Shown here in pieces: positions 52,929 through 63,849 of a stretch of DNA of 64,000 bases. The first letter of the stretch is position 1; each line of letters starts with the position of its first letter. The translations under genes were made by a program, and so were the position numbers. The stretch comes from Azorinus chamasolen (Eukaryota; Mollusca; Bivalvia; Cardiida; Solecurtidae), in NCBI GenBank assembly GCA_963576725.1, contig OY755244.1, positions 84,191,121-84,255,120 on the forward strand. The letters are read 5' to 3'. The notes under the pieces are model-generated. The model ran no database searches. It saw only the letters and a list, made by a program, of their open reading frames with translations, and was not told the origin of the DNA.

Positions 52929-53291
52929 CAGTGCTCCCTCTCTACAACGACACCCTTTGGGATACGAATATTGTATGTGTTGTTCAGAGGGAGTTGTTAT
53001 AGGGAGGGAAAATCAAACATAATTAGCTTGTTTGCAGATCCCCAGATAAGGTGTATTTCGAGAACTAAAACCGTTATGCCTCAATCAAACCCTATGTTGT
53101 GACCACTCTTTAGAATCGTCACAAAGTGACGATTCTAAAGAGTGGTCACAACATAGGGTTTGATGGAGGCATAAAGAAAATACTTTGGAAAAAAAGTTGT
53201 TTCTGGAGCCTTGTTGTTTCGGAAACAGTGACATGCGTTGTTGTAAGGAGGGAATCGTTATTGAGAGTGTCGTTGTAGGGAGGGAGCACTG
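52929..53291. mobile_element. Tigger/pogo-like MITE with internal family F hairpin
   Basis: 363 bp. The terminal inverted repeats CAGTGCTCCCTCTCTACAAC and GTTGTAGGGAGGGAGCACTG match at 18 of 20 positions and are flanked by TA on both sides (52927-52928, 53292-53293). CAGT-type ends with a TA duplication are typical of pogo/Tigger elements. Subterminal GGGAGTTGTTATAGGGAGGG and TTGTTGTAAGGAGGGAATCG repeat the end motif. The hairpin at 53075-53173 occupies the middle. No transposase. Confidence 0.85.
53075..53173. repeat. 99-bp near-perfect hairpin (family F core)
   Basis: Arms of 48 bp with one mismatch (TATGCCTCAATCAAACCC / GGGTTTGATGGAGGCATA) meet at GTCACAAAGTGAC, centre 53124. Related hairpins lie at 21110-21175 and 28922-29016. 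Confidence 0.9.
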
Positions 53292-53533
53292 TATATAGAT
53301 AGATCTACACTATAGGAACATTGCGTTTTCAGTTCATTTTTCACATTCTCTCTATACTGAAAGTGTGGTATAACTCAACGAATAAACTTAAAATCGAATA
53401 TTATACCTTCGTTCATTTAATTGAAATTAAAATAAATTTAAACAGTATCATTGTGCATTGGTTGGATGATGTAACCTGCTATTTGCAAACCCCCTTTAAC
53501 GCACCCACTATGTGAATATACATAGAGGTCTTT

Positions 53534-53650
53534 AAACGCAGGTGTCCACTTATTGCAGGAAGATAGTAATGCAGAAACTTCCTGCAGGAGCTTTCTGCAA
53601 AACATTCGCCCTGCATTAAGCTACCACCTGCGTTTAAGACCCAGACTTAT
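53534..53650. mobile_element. Family E hairpin, well preserved
   Basis: AAACGCAGGTG (53534) pairs with CACCTGCGTTT (ending 53635); inside, AATGCAGAAACTTCCTGCAG and GAGCTTTCTGCAAAACATTC. Right flank TAAGACCCAGACTTATACC. Confidence 0.75.
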
Positions 53651-53744
53651 ACCTATTCGGGTTGTGGTTATACTGTAATACTGTAATGAACACTTAGCCT
53701 GCTATGCGTGACTTGGTAGACAAACAGGTTGATTGAATATTGTC

Positions 53745-53830
53745 AGGGCGTTCAAATAGGATCCAAGCTGTTTGCAATTCGTTCTATAAAAAAAGGGTTA
53801 GCCACTTGAAATAATATTTACAAATACAAG
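53745..53830. mobile_element. Family B remnant
   Basis: AAATAGGATCCAAGCTGTTT and GCAATTCGTTC only: right arm. Confidence 0.4.
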
Positions 53831-53957
53831 AGTGTGAGATGACGCCCTTTCTATCAGCTGAATAAGGATTAAACACGAAAATACTGACAGTGCTGACGAG
53901 ACAAAGAGTGCTTATGAACTTATTAACATAGGAGAGTGACAGACTGTACATAGATGT

Positions 53958-54082
53958 AGGTGGTTAATTAATGAAGGTCACATATAGGAGATTTTTGCAA
54001 CACTTCTGTCCTGCATTAAGCTACCACCTGTTTTAAAAATCCAGAATTAGACTTCTTTGAGAGGTATCATGAGAGTGGACAT
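53958..54082 (+). mobile_element. Family E element
   Basis: GTAGGTGGTTAATTAATGAA on the left, CTGTCCTGCATTAAGCTACC, ACCTGTTTTAAAAATCCAGA and ATTAGACTTCTTTGAGAGG on the right. The hairpin centre is short. Confidence 0.55.
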
Positions 54083-54689
54083 ATGCCGTCATAAAACACC
54101 ATTTAATTAACAGTATAATGTCACTATTTCTTAAATGAATATTTACGGAGTAAAGGGTACATGTCAGTGCAATGGTTTGGGATCATTTATTTTATGATGC
54201 CATTGGTTTTTAAGTTATTCATGGATGTTTTATATCGGACTGGCTATCCATTCTAGCGAAACCATGCAGTTTTATGCAAATTTCCAAATGCGTTTAATTT
54301 CCTGGATTTACATACACATGTTCTTAAGAACAACTCACTTCTACATGTCGAACGTTTTAGACCTATATAAATGCGAGTTTCCATGTAACTTGGCGAAGAT
54401 AAAGATGCATTTGTATATCATAGGTAATGAGAATCACTCTTACAGAAAGGAACTATGTGTGAAAACATAGTTTTTGGACGAAGTACTGTATTATTCTCGC
54501 ATTGCACATTTAGCTGGTATACATAACAAAAATTATCGTTGGCTTCAGAAATAAAAACAAACAGTAAAGGTAGACCTTTTTATTTATTTTTTGTCGCCAA
54601 AAGAATCACACTTTACTTTGCAATGACATTGGCTGTTAATACATCCAGATTCAATAAAATAACACAAACCTTTAAGTTCTAAACATATC

Positions 54690-55089
54690 AACGTTTTACT
54701 CCACAGAAACGAAATTTTAAACAAAGTAGATCAAATGGCTCTTGTAGGCAAGGGTCTGCTCTGTCTGCTTATAAATTGAAATATATCTCATTCTACAATG
54801 TTTGGTCATGATGTTGGTCTGGACAATGGAAGCATGAATATCGAATGCCCAGATCGGAATTTGACGTTACACCGTTATGGACATGCGTCTTCCATATGTG
54901 CGTCCGCGCCATGTGACCAGGTGTTGTTTATCATTACACTGTCAAACATATAAATGCATATGTTGTCCTTCACTTGCACCTCATTTGAACAAGGATTTCT
55001 ATGTTCATATGTCGTTATAAAACACCTAGTTTTATTAATAAGCATGTGTCATTAGTTCTTACATAAATACCCGTGTAGTATATGGTTAA
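54690..55089 (-). mobile_element. Family A MITE with about 150-200 bp internal insert
   Basis: TTTTACTCCACAGAAACGAA, AAAGTAGATCAAATGGCTCT, GGGTCTGCTCTGTCTGCTTA, TCATTCTACAATGTTTGGTC, then foreign sequence (about 54817-55000, GC-richer, GTGCGTCCGCGCCATGTGAC), then ATGTCGTTATAAAACACC, GTGTCATTAGTTCTTACATA and GTATATGGTTAA. Confidence 0.55.
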
Positions 55090-55224
55090 TATCGGTGTTT
55101 TCTTTCTGGGTCAGCAAGAAACAATAAAATGTTGCTCATAAATGATACCATACTAGTAAATAGAGGATCTTACATGAGTGTTCATTACAAATTGTTTTTA
55201 TGAAACGAGTTTACACCTAGCAAT

Positions 55225-55308
55225 GTTAAATACTTCTTACTGGGTGGACTCTATAGTTATTCACTGATGGACCATTCCTTTTTGAAAATTCAGTGAGGAA
55301 AGGGTTAA
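55225..55308 (-). mobile_element. Family A2 right end
   Basis: CTTCTTACTGGGTGGACTCT, TGATGGACCATTCCTTTTTG, TTCAGTGAGGAAAGGGTTAA matches 21,970-22,045. Confidence 0.55.
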
Positions 55309-55839
55309 TATCTAAGAAATCAATGTAAGTTTATGCCAAATAATACATTAAATCTATAAAAGTTATATAAAGAGCGAACAAAGAGTGAAACACACAAACA
55401 TACGTAGAATACTTTACAACGATGTATTAACAGTTATGAGGTATTTTGAGAACAAAACTCAACAGCATATTATTATATCCACATCTATCAAAGTGTTGTG
55501 AGAAATTATCTAAATGTACCAAATTACTTTTTGAATGCATAATCTATAGAACCAAATTCGTTTAATGCAAAATGTCGACAGTACCTTTGGAAGCTCTTGA
55601 TTTTGTTTCGCAAGTGTCTCCTAAATGGGTACATATGGTTAAAAACCCATTGATATATATTTTATATGTTTAGTTATGTACAGCTTTCTTTCTTCTTATC
55701 ATTTGATATAACTATACACTTAAAAGCAAACTGCACGGTCCTCTTTCAGAAAGATAATTAAACCCTTTCTAAAACTAAATCTCAGCTGTTCTTGCGTCGT
55801 TGTTTCCAATAGGAAATATAACTGAAATCAGAAATGGGG

Positions 55840-56045
55840 TTAAACCGCTTGCCATAGGAATATTCATGTGAAATGTAATACATTTTGATTTTTTTCATTA
55901 ATTCATCATGTGTCCTTTCCACAAAATAGATTGTATAGAATCAGATCCATATCTTTCTAAAACTAATTAGAGCAAATCCGGGTGAAACAATTTCATACGG
56001 GTGCGTTTTATCTAGGTTTAATTTGTAAACAACGTTACTCTGGTT
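55840..56045 (+). mobile_element. Family A MITE, degenerate
   Basis: TTAAACCGCTTGCCATAGGA, ATATTCATGTGAAATGTAAT, TTGTATAGAATCAGATCCAT, GAGCAAATCCGGGTGAAACA. The core is unrecognisable. Confidence 0.45.
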
Positions 56046-56049
56046 AACA

Positions 56050-58500
56050 TTTATTACATTATATAACAAACGACTATAAATGTCACAATGATCTGTGACT
56101 ATATTGAATACCGTCATATTGTGTTGAATGTATTCATGTACATATGTAAATACTATACTATATTGAATAAAAGAAGCCTAAGCTTCACAAAAAATCAATA
56201 AAACTATACAAATGGTTGCACGTTCATCATAACGACTGACACAAATCGTCAGTTTCAAAGTAACAATAGCAAATGGTCAATTTATTCTAGAGAAAACAAT
56301 GTATATAATAGATGCAACAACTATTTTAAATGTCTTAAATATGAAAATTAAAAAAAAAATATATAGCTTAAGACTATTTGAATTATACAAGTAACACTAC
56401 AAACATGCTTTAAATCAACTTTACCGAGGTTTGCAACTATACGTGTTGCAAGTAGATAAAACGTTCAATGCCTGTATTTACTGCCTCTCTCCTTTATTGC
56501 TTCAGCTATTGCTATTCTAGTATTGAGCAATGACAAATATTGCTTTAGATATGTTGCCCTCAGTCGCCTGGTCAGGACAAAACACGATTTAAATGGCAAA
56601 TTACTCGGTTGCCACAGTATCCAATGTTTATTGGATTGAAACAAATTGAAAGTCACATTGATGAGATTAAGTAACGGCTTTAAAGTATCCAAGCATATTT
56701 TGTCTTGCTTCAGCATTAGGCGGATCAACTTTAAATGCTGTTTTTCGGAATCCTATTAGTATTTTATATTTACATCCATGACACGGGAGCTGTCACTTTC
56801 TGCTTAATTGCCTATTAAATAAGCAATCACAACATAAATGCCATACAGAGCAATATCGAGAAAAATCGTGAAAAGATTACATCCCAAAAGAGGATAAAGT
56901 CCTTCCATTATTGGCTAGATATAATAGACACGGTACTTTGGTGGATATTGTATTAGGTTTGTAGGCTTATCTTGGTGCCTTATGAAGTCTACACTATTAA
57001 ATCCTCCAATTAAGAGTTTGGAATCAGTTGTTTCACTGTTACAATTCTCCGAATATTGGGGCTTTATTGGACAATATAAAAGCTTGATTGAAATAAAGCT
57101 TACGGATGGAATTCATGATCTATGGTGAAAGCTTGTTAAACTTTCTATTTGTAATTTTCTTAGAGAATATAGTATAAAAAGCGTTTAAGCATTTGATCTC
57201 GAACTTAATCAAAAGGCATGTTCTCTGAAAGTCACAAAGCCAGCTTAATTGATTTGAGAGCGTTTTTGCGCATGCTGTTAGGTTTAGTGTACAAGATTCA
57301 TTGTCAGACCAAACATATGGAAACCCTCAGCGCACCTTCTGCATTGAATACAATATTCATATTACAGCACAAGTGAATAACCTTGTAGAAAATTATTTTA
57401 CATAATGAGGAGACTTTTTCCAGGCGTACAAAAGTCATGCTGTCAGGAGTTGATTTCAAGTTTTTTAAATTGACAACAGGTTTTACGTTAAACGTTTCTG
57501 TCTCAGTTTGTATCAATGAAATTGATTTCTTCCATTCTTCGATAATATAGTCTAGTCAAACACACGCAGAATAAATATTTGTCCACAGTTGTTTGCAAAC
57601 CATCTTGAAGGGAATTCAATATTACACATGGGATTTCATCTCATCCCGACGTTTGGTCCTTTTGTCGGGTCGAATTTAGTAAACATTAAGTTAGATAATA
57701 GACTTTCTGTTGTATATTTATATTTCACCCCAAAGAAAATTATGAAAAGGGGTATGTATAATTGGTGTCATAATCATCGCATTTTAGCATTTGTCTACTT
57801 TTTAAAAGGCGTACCTCGCTTGTGGCGAAATATCAATATGGTTTTAAAGTTTATTTGCATTCTTTAGAAACTACGGCAAAAGGGAAAGCGTATATCTGCC
57901 CAGGATTGTGTTTATTAAAGAGCAAAATGATATGTTAAGTGTGACAAACACAAAACCCTATAATTTCTCACGTTTCGCTTTAATATATTTTTAATCGTCA
58001 AAATGGAAAATAAAGTACTTAATTGGAAATAATGAAGCAAACCTTTTGTAAATGTTGAGCAAACTATTGGTTATTATTAGCAAGAAGAAAGCATTAACAT
58101 CCATCATGACATCTGGACCCGTGTTGTTGCATTTGCATTTGTGTAGCTCTTTTCAAATCCGTACATCTTTGAAACAGTATGGCTCCTCATTCTGAAACTT
58201 GAACAGTGTTGTGATTTCTAATAAAGGTGAAGTTGCTGTTGACAATATATTTCAAACACAGTAGGTATGTTAAGTTCCATTGATGAGAAGAACCACAAAT
58301 ACTTTTTGTCAGATCGTAATGATTAATGGATAGTTTTGTCTGAAGAAAATAATAGCAATAGGGCAATTTAAATGTTTGTTTTGTTGGAATAAATTCTAAC
58401 GCGCATATACAAAGTACAAGTAGATTTTCCTCTTACGCACACGTTTGAACGACAACTTACATGTTATCTCTGCAATCGCTTTATAATAATATAATTATAG
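56050..58500. other. 2.4-kb unique stretch, the longest repeat-free interval
   Basis: No family A-F element or array is seen. The longest frames are 87 codons on the minus strand (56465-56728, beginning MIRLMLKQDKICLDTL) and 92 codons on the plus strand (57589-57867, beginning MFANHLEGNSILHM). Neither has a recognisable domain; the first has a fairly protein-like composition. Chance frames or exons of an unrecognised gene. Confidence 0.25.
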
Positions 58501-58504
58501 AACA

Positions 58505-58675
58505 CACTGTATCAACATGAGTAATACATACATGAAATAATAGCATCTTTATTATAATTAGCTGAATGTTTTATAATTGTATATGATCAAAGCAATGTTT
58601 AGCCGTAGCAGACAGGGGAGGTCATAAGCAGACTGCTCATTCAGTAGTAGCCTTCTGGTCTGGGTCTACTCTGTA
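58505..58675 (+). mobile_element. Family A MITE, partial
   Basis: GAGTAATACATACATGAAAT, TTATAATTAGCTGAATGTTT, GCCGTAGCAGACAGGGGAGG, CTGGTCTGGGTCTACTCTG. Confidence 0.55.
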
Positions 58676-58734
58676 AAGGAGTGGACACAAATAAAGAATG
58701 ACACACATTGAATAAATCTATATTCGTATTATAT

Positions 58735-58832
58735 ACTGCATGACCAAACAGAACAGACCCTGATCTGACATCTGATCTGGGTCTATTCTGTTTGCAGAGG
58801 CTTGAAAAGGTGTATCTCTTAGATAAAGGGAA
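58735..58832 (+). mobile_element. Family A MITE, core with deleted loop
   Basis: CAAACAGAACAGACCCTGAT, CTGACATCTGATCTGGGTCT, ATTCTGTTTGCAGAGGCTTG, TATCTCTTAGATAAAGGG. Confidence 0.6.
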
Positions 58833-58857
58833 AACGTATGAACTCGCTTAACTTTTC

Positions 58858-59044
58858 CACTGCCAACATTTGTCGTCTGCTACAATTTTGTTTTTATTTT
58901 TCCTCATTTTTGTTGTAAAAACCCGTTGTCAAAGTCACAAACAGTTTGGACCCTGATGAGACGCTGAGTTACTCGGCGTCTCATCTGGATCCAAACTGTT
59001 TGCATAGGTAATCCCAGATGCGACATAGGCAGCGAAAGAGTTCA
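58858..59044 (+). mobile_element. Family B MITE, complete
   Basis: TTAACTTTTCCACTGCCAAC, TTTGTCGTCTGCTACAATTT, core AAACAGTTTGGACCCTGATG paired with CATCTGGATCCAAACTGTTT (centre GACGCTGAGTTACTCGGCGTC), then CCCAGATGCGACATAGGCAG and CGAAAGAGTTCAA. A good reference copy for family B. Confidence 0.75.
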
Positions 59045-59074
59045 AGTAAAGCGAAAGTAAAGTAAAGGAAAGGA

Positions 59075-59138
59075 CATGTAATACTTTATTCTTGGGCTTG
59101 AGGACGGCAAATTTTGCAGATGACAGCGAAAGTGTTAA
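59075..59138 (+). mobile_element. Family B terminal fragment
   Basis: GAGGACGGCAAATTTTGCAG, ATGACAGCGAAAGTGTTAA is a B-type end. Its TTAA (59135-59138) also opens a family A fragment. Confidence 0.45.
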
Positions 59139-59290
59139 CCTTTTACTCTATGAATATTTATATAAGAAATAGTGACATCATGGATATTACTTTGGAGTTT
59201 GTTTTGAAAATGACATGTGAGCACAGGAAAATTTCACAATGGCAGGGGTCGTAAAAACAGAGCTATAGAATTCCAAAAGGCAATAGAACA
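59135..59290 (+). mobile_element. Family A MITE, truncated
   Basis: TTAACCTTTTACTCTATGAA, ATTTATATAAGAAATAGTGA, CATCATGGATATTAC and ACAATGGCAGGGGTCG. The core is absent. Confidence 0.5.
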
Positions 59291-59353
59291 TTAAAATGCG
59301 TAAATGGCAAAGAGCAGCAAGCAACATACTGCATTTGACGGTCTATTGTATAG

Positions 59354-59545
59354 ATATTTCACTGTACATCACCAAACGTGCTCATTTATTTGTATCTCGC
59401 CATTCTAATTCCCAAAGAAATCCTTAATCATAAAACTGATATTGTCTCCGATATATTCAGCCTTCGGGGTTTCCTTGAAGCTCCCGATGAAACCCCGAAT
59501 GAAATAATCTCGCTCCTAAAAACTCTTAAATTGGGCAACTGGTGA
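59354..59545 (+). other. Open frame with exon-like features (weak)
   Basis: A stop-free frame without ATG runs from 59354 to a TGA at 59543. It includes PKEILNHKTDIVSDIF and LRGFLEAPDETPNEI, protein-like in composition. A donor-like CTG|GTGAGA lies at about 59541 and a possible acceptor CCCAAAG at about 59420. An 11-bp perfect stem (59463-59473 with 59489-59499) lies inside. No family recognised; it may be chance or conserved non-coding DNA. Confidence 0.2.
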
Positions 59546-59830
59546 GATTTTCCTATGCTTGAATTCGTTTGTTTTATAAGACTTTGTAATTACTGATTGT
59601 TGTAAAATGTATGACCTGGCGAGGTTACATTTTAGTTTCTGCCGGTGTCATGTTATAACAAGACTAGTATGGCCATCAAAAGGTTTATCTCGCTCTGTCA
59701 TCGTCACTAGATGGCAATATAAACAGTCTAGTTCACAGTAATTAGGCGATAAAGCAACCCGACATTGTCTTCTCTAATGAGATAATGGAACTTTTACTGT
59801 CTACTGATTACGTTTTCTATTTATTTATAG

Positions 59831-59931
59831 GATTACATGAAATTGATCATTTCGCTATGTCAACCATAAAATCCGAGTGCATCCAATCGCTGGCCGATAC
59901 GGTGCTTTCTGTTTCCGGTATCGTGGCTTAA
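59831..59931 (+). other. Possible terminal exon (weak)
   Basis: TTTTCTATTTATTTATAG is a plausible splice acceptor at 59830. The third frame downstream is open for 32 codons to TAA at 59929 and reads EIDHFAMSTIKSECIQSLAD and onwards. Its phase does not join in frame with the donor near 59541. No homology recognised. Confidence 0.15.
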
Positions 59932-60501
59932 TAAATTGTTCTTTCTACGTTACAGCCTACATATGTTTTCCGTGTGCTTCCTGTAATTGACTTCGTTCCA
60001 TATACCAAACATTTCACTTCCTGTGCGGTTCCGTATTATGTACACAGAGGCTCATTAACAATACTTTAAGCCTTATCCTGCTTTGAGAAAATAATGTCTG
60101 TTCAAAATGTCGTTATTCGCATTTAACACCTTTGCCCGAATCAGTCATTTTAAGAAACGGTTGGTCAAATGCCAAACGGCTGGGACTCGGATCAAACACA
60201 GTGTCATACAAAGTCAGGCATGGGTCAACGTCGTTTGCAATGTTAGTAATTCTGCGAATAGCAATATGAGGTTTAGTCGAGACCCGGCGCGATAAAAGCC
60301 TCTATAAATGATCAATGACTATTCTGTTTCACTGTTTGAACATATTTGTCTTGCTGTGGTGATGCCAATAGTGGGGTAAGTCTCTATTGTCAACATCGAG
60401 GGAAACACGCTTCAGTAAGAAGCATTTATAACAGTGATAAATATGTTTTAATTTGCCATTCTGAGAACATATTGCTTCATTCCGTGACAACTTGCCTTTT
60501 G

Positions 60502-60749
60502 TTAACCCTTTACCTGATAGAAACGAAAGTTCACGTCTTTGCAAATAGAGTAGACCCAGATCAGACGGCTCCTTTAGGAACCGTCTGATCAGGGTCTGCA
60601 AAGTTTTCTTATTGAATATTATAGATCTGAACCTGTAGTTTCTACGAACACCATAACATTTGTGTTCGTGTTCATATGCCATTATAAAAAAGCTAAGAAA
60701 TAGTCATGTCATTATTTCTTACATTAATATGCAAAGAGTAAAGGTTTAA
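60502..60749 (-). mobile_element. Family A MITE, complete
   Basis: 248 bp, TTAACCCTTTACCTGATAGA to AAGAGTAAAGGTTTAA. The core AGACCCAGATCAGACGGCTC pairs with GAACCGTCTGATCAGGGTCT. It then has ATAGATCTGAACCTGTAGTT and ATGTCATTATTTCTTACATT. On the plus strand the core reads FANRVDPDQTAP; this is not a gene. Confidence 0.85.
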
Positions 60750-60944
60750 ACGACGTAGGCTGAAAAGGCGTGCACAGAACATTTATCAATACTATAGTAC
60801 ATGGCAAGTGGCAGCAATAGACTTGCGTTGAACAAATGGTTTATGTCTTGTACAGCATTGTGCCGTACACCAATGCCTCTATTTCCCCTTTTATCGGCAA
60901 TTAGGCTAATCCGTCTCATGCTAAGCACGCCCTGACTTACATAT

Positions 60945-61075
60945 ACACAACTGGGATCCTGATAGGACGGCTAGTAACTCGGTCTCTCATCAGGACCCAA
61001 GCCCTTTTTCGTCGCTTGGTCAATAGATTGACTGAATCAGAAAAAGGTAAACATTTGCAAGATACCAGAGTTTGA
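60945..61075 (+). mobile_element. Family B element
   Basis: CTGGGATCCTGATAGGACGG, CTAGTAACTCGGTCTCTCAT, CAGGACCCAAGCCCTTTTTC and right flank TTGGTCAATAGATTGACTGA. Confidence 0.55.
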
Positions 61076-61239
61076 GCAGATATATTATACTGCATGACAA
61101 GTGACAAGGGCTAATTGAAGTCCAAATGAACAGACATTACATGCAAACCTTGCACAGACATCAATCACAAATGTGCCAAGGGATTGTTACTGCAAGACGT
61201 ACTTCCTGAAATAAACTTACCCTTACTCGCGACCTGACC

Positions 61240-61380
61240 CGCAGTTGCTAACAGTAACTTATTCAGCGTCTCCTCACGATCCAAGCTGTTATTTGACAAT
61301 CGGTCAATAGTTTCTCAAAGTTGACCGAGTCGGTAGTAGTCAACCATCTCCAAATGTAAGCAGACATTATTTTAGCACAG
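61240..61380 (+). mobile_element. Family B element, right half
   Basis: TATTCAGCGTCTCCTCACGA, TCCAAGCTGTTATTTGACAA, TCGGTCAATAGTTTCTCAAA, GAGTCGGTAGTAGTCAACCA. Confidence 0.55.
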
Positions 61381-61767
61381 AACTTTGCACAGTTGCACGG
61401 CCAATGGGACAGGGACTAGCAGTATTTAACTGTTTGTTTGTTCAATATCCGTTTTATTCATCTAGAACTAATTGGCTCTTGGAGGGAAAAATCAGATATA
61501 GAACAATCATGTTCTTTTCTTTAAAAGTGTCCAATGTAAAATGTAATCCAATGATGGACAAAGTCATATTGACCTGACATCGAACCAAACTTTATATCCT
61601 ATGCGCTGACCTGGCTGTCGTATACGCTCTATCAAGATTCTAAAAACAGTTTGAAGGGGCGAGCTCGCTTGTAACCGCCCAACTGTAGAAAACACAATTT
61701 GACATGTACCTTTGAAATTAGTCATTGTTTTCACCCTTATCTGGCTTTTCGCGACCTGATTCACATT

Positions 61768-61941
61768 TGCAACTAGCTTGGGCCCAGGTGAGAGCCCGAA
61801 TAACTCGGGTACTTATCAGGATCCAAGCTGTTTGGCCACTCGGTTAATAGTTTCTCAAAAGCTTGATCGAATCGGAAGTAGTCAAATTGCACAGATTCAA
61901 ATTCGGACCCACGTTATCTTTTCGGAGGGTGTAAGGGTTAA
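61768..61941 (+). mobile_element. Family B element with right TTAA end
   Basis: GCAACTAGCTTGGGCCCAGG, TGAGAGCCCGAATAACTCGG, TTATCAGGATCCAAGCTGTT, CTCGGTTAATAGTTTCTCAA, GATCGAATCGGAAGTAGTCA and GGGTGTAAGGGTTAA. Confidence 0.65.
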
Positions 61942-61944
61942 ACA

Positions 61945-62858
61945 TTGGTGTATATAGTACAAGTAAATGACAGTTGCACCTAAATTAATGCTATCTGAGT
62001 GTAGCTATATATATATAAACTGTGGTGGGAATTATTATGACATTTTTACAAACCTGTCAAGCCACTGAAAAAAACATCTGTTGAAGTATGTTACTTTTTC
62101 AAACAATTTAATGCAGTTACTGTGGAGTATATACGTGTATTGTACTTTTAGAGTATAGATGTTATACTGTTTAATAATGCGTTAGTACTTGCTACAAAAA
62201 CACGTGTCCGTGTGCCCAAAATGTGCTGATCATTCGGTTTGACAGACTTCCAGAAACAGGGGTATATCTATTTTGGGAAATCTGTTTTTGTATTTCTCCA
62301 CTGCACTGGAGCCTATCGGATACGATTCTAATGAGTACCAACAAGATCAGATGTTGTTTAGAAATAAGAGATTGGTATATAACAGTCATCTCTTATCTAT
62401 CGCACTGGTTTGGTCATCATGTTGGAATGTTGAAATTATCAATGCTATCGAGTGCGACTGCTCTTCTTTTGTTCTTTAAATGTATTAAACTCTCTGATAA
62501 CCTCCACGCCGTGTGTCCAGTGGTTTTACATGTCAATCAACGTTAACAAGCCATGAAGGGTATGTGGAGGAGACACGATGGGGCGCAATACTAAGGTGTA
62601 TGAAGGTGTTGAAAGTAAGGATGAGTAAACTGTCTGGTAATTGACACTAGTTGTAAGGATGTAAGCCGATTACAGTCCCCATTGCAATGGCTGACATCGG
62701 TGTGAAAATCCGCTTTCAAACACATCGTTTGGAAATTGTTACTATTTGTTCTGGTATTAAAACGGTGTCTGAATGATATCAAATTATTTAGATTATAGTA
62801 AAATACTCTAAAATGGCATCTCCAAATAATTCAAACTTGGATTTCAAGGTATATGATA
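61945..62858. other. Unique spacer
   Basis: A plus-strand frame of 107 codons (62223-62546) has no recognisable motif. ATAAGAGAT/ATCTCTTAT (62362-62397) is a small inverted repeat. No family A-F element. Confidence 0.3.
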
Positions 62859-62859
62859 G

Positions 62860-63082
62860 CGTTCCCATATATAAACGCCTTTTAACGCTTTTGCAACAAA
62901 GTAGACCAATGGCTTCTATAAGAGCCGTCTGATCATGGTCTGCACTGTTTGATTATAAAATTATAATATATCTGACTCAACAATTTCTACCAATACCAAC
63001 ATATGCCATTGTTAAATATCAACTAATAAATATTCGTTATTTCATTACTTCTCACATGAATGTTAAACAGGGAATTGGTTAA
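62860..63082 (-). mobile_element. Family A MITE
   Basis: GCGTTCCCATATATAAACGC, AAAGTAGACCAATGGCTTCT, AGAGCCGTCTGATCATGGTC, ATATATCTGACTCAACAATT, AATAAATATTCGTTATTTCA, ending GGGAATTGGTTAA. Confidence 0.7.
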
Positions 63083-63130
63083 TGCAGGACGAAAGTAATG
63101 CAGAAAGCTCCCACAAGAACTGTTTTACTG
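63079..63130 (+). mobile_element. Family E fragment at the TTAA of a family A element
   Basis: TTAATGCAGGACGAAAGTAA and TGCAGAAAGCTCCCACAAG are the left E arm, starting exactly at the TTAA that closes the A element. The A element probably inserted into the TTAA of the E arm. Confidence 0.6.
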
Positions 63131-63216
63131 TAGCATTAAACAGTCACTATGTTTAAACACATTCTTATTTTATTATATTACTTTTAGTGGTCATTTTACA
63201 ATGGCTCTATTGTAGA

Positions 63217-63480
63217 CATATACACCCACATGCAATTTGTCTATTGTGACAGGCCCAAATACGAGTTCGTATATTGTAGACAAATACACCCACATGCAAT
63301 GTGTCTATTGTGGCAGGCTCAAATACACCCACATGCAATTTGTCTATTGTGGCAGGATCAAATACGAGTTCGTATATTGTAGACAAATACACCCACATGC
63401 AATGTGTCTATTGTGGCAGGCTCAAATACACCCACATGCAATTTGTCTATTGTGGCAGGCTCAAATACGAGTTCGTATGT
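63217..63480 (+). repeat. Composite tandem repeat of two modules
   Basis: Module 1 (about 39 bp: TACACCCACATGCAATTTGT, CTATTGTGGCAGGCTCAAA) and module 2 (about 25 bp: TACGAGTTCGTATATTGTAG, ACAAA) occur in the order 1-2-1-1-2-1-1 and then a partial 2. Module 2 contains the palindrome TACGAGTTCGTA. Confidence 0.85.
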
Positions 63481-63559
63481 TTCTAAACATTGTGGGGTCG
63501 TTTTGCCAGAATTTCATATACTGTCCCACTACTATGCGCGTCCTCAATCGCAATGTTGT

Positions 63560-63700
63560 GCAAACAGCTTGTGACAAGCTATTTGACATCTGGTCGATAA
63601 TTTCTCAAAACTTGATCGAATCGAAAATAGTCAAACTTTCACCAGATCAAATATGAGCTGAGAGTATTTTTGTTGTGAGATAAGCGTTAGTTTCTGTGTA
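63560..63700 (+). mobile_element. Family B element, core deleted
   Basis: GTGCAAACAGCTTGTGACAA, GCTATTTGACATCTGGTCGA, TAATTTCTCAAAACTTGATC, GAATCGAAAATAGTCAAACT and GTGAGATAAGCGTTAG. The hairpin between the AACAGCTTG arm and its partner is gone. Confidence 0.55.
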
Positions 63701-63849
63701 ATAAAACACTAGACATAAATTAGTTTATCTATTAATTGTTTAATACGTTACAATAAATCGATCTTGTTTAATTCAAAATGGCTGAAGTGCTTTTACTTGA
63801 CATATGTGCATTTTGATGTGTTACTTTACTTACGTAGTTTTTGAACACT

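Noticed and set aside
56465..56728. 87-codon minus-strand frame as a gene
   Set aside because: No recognisable domain, start context or splice evidence; kept only as a note on the unique stretch.
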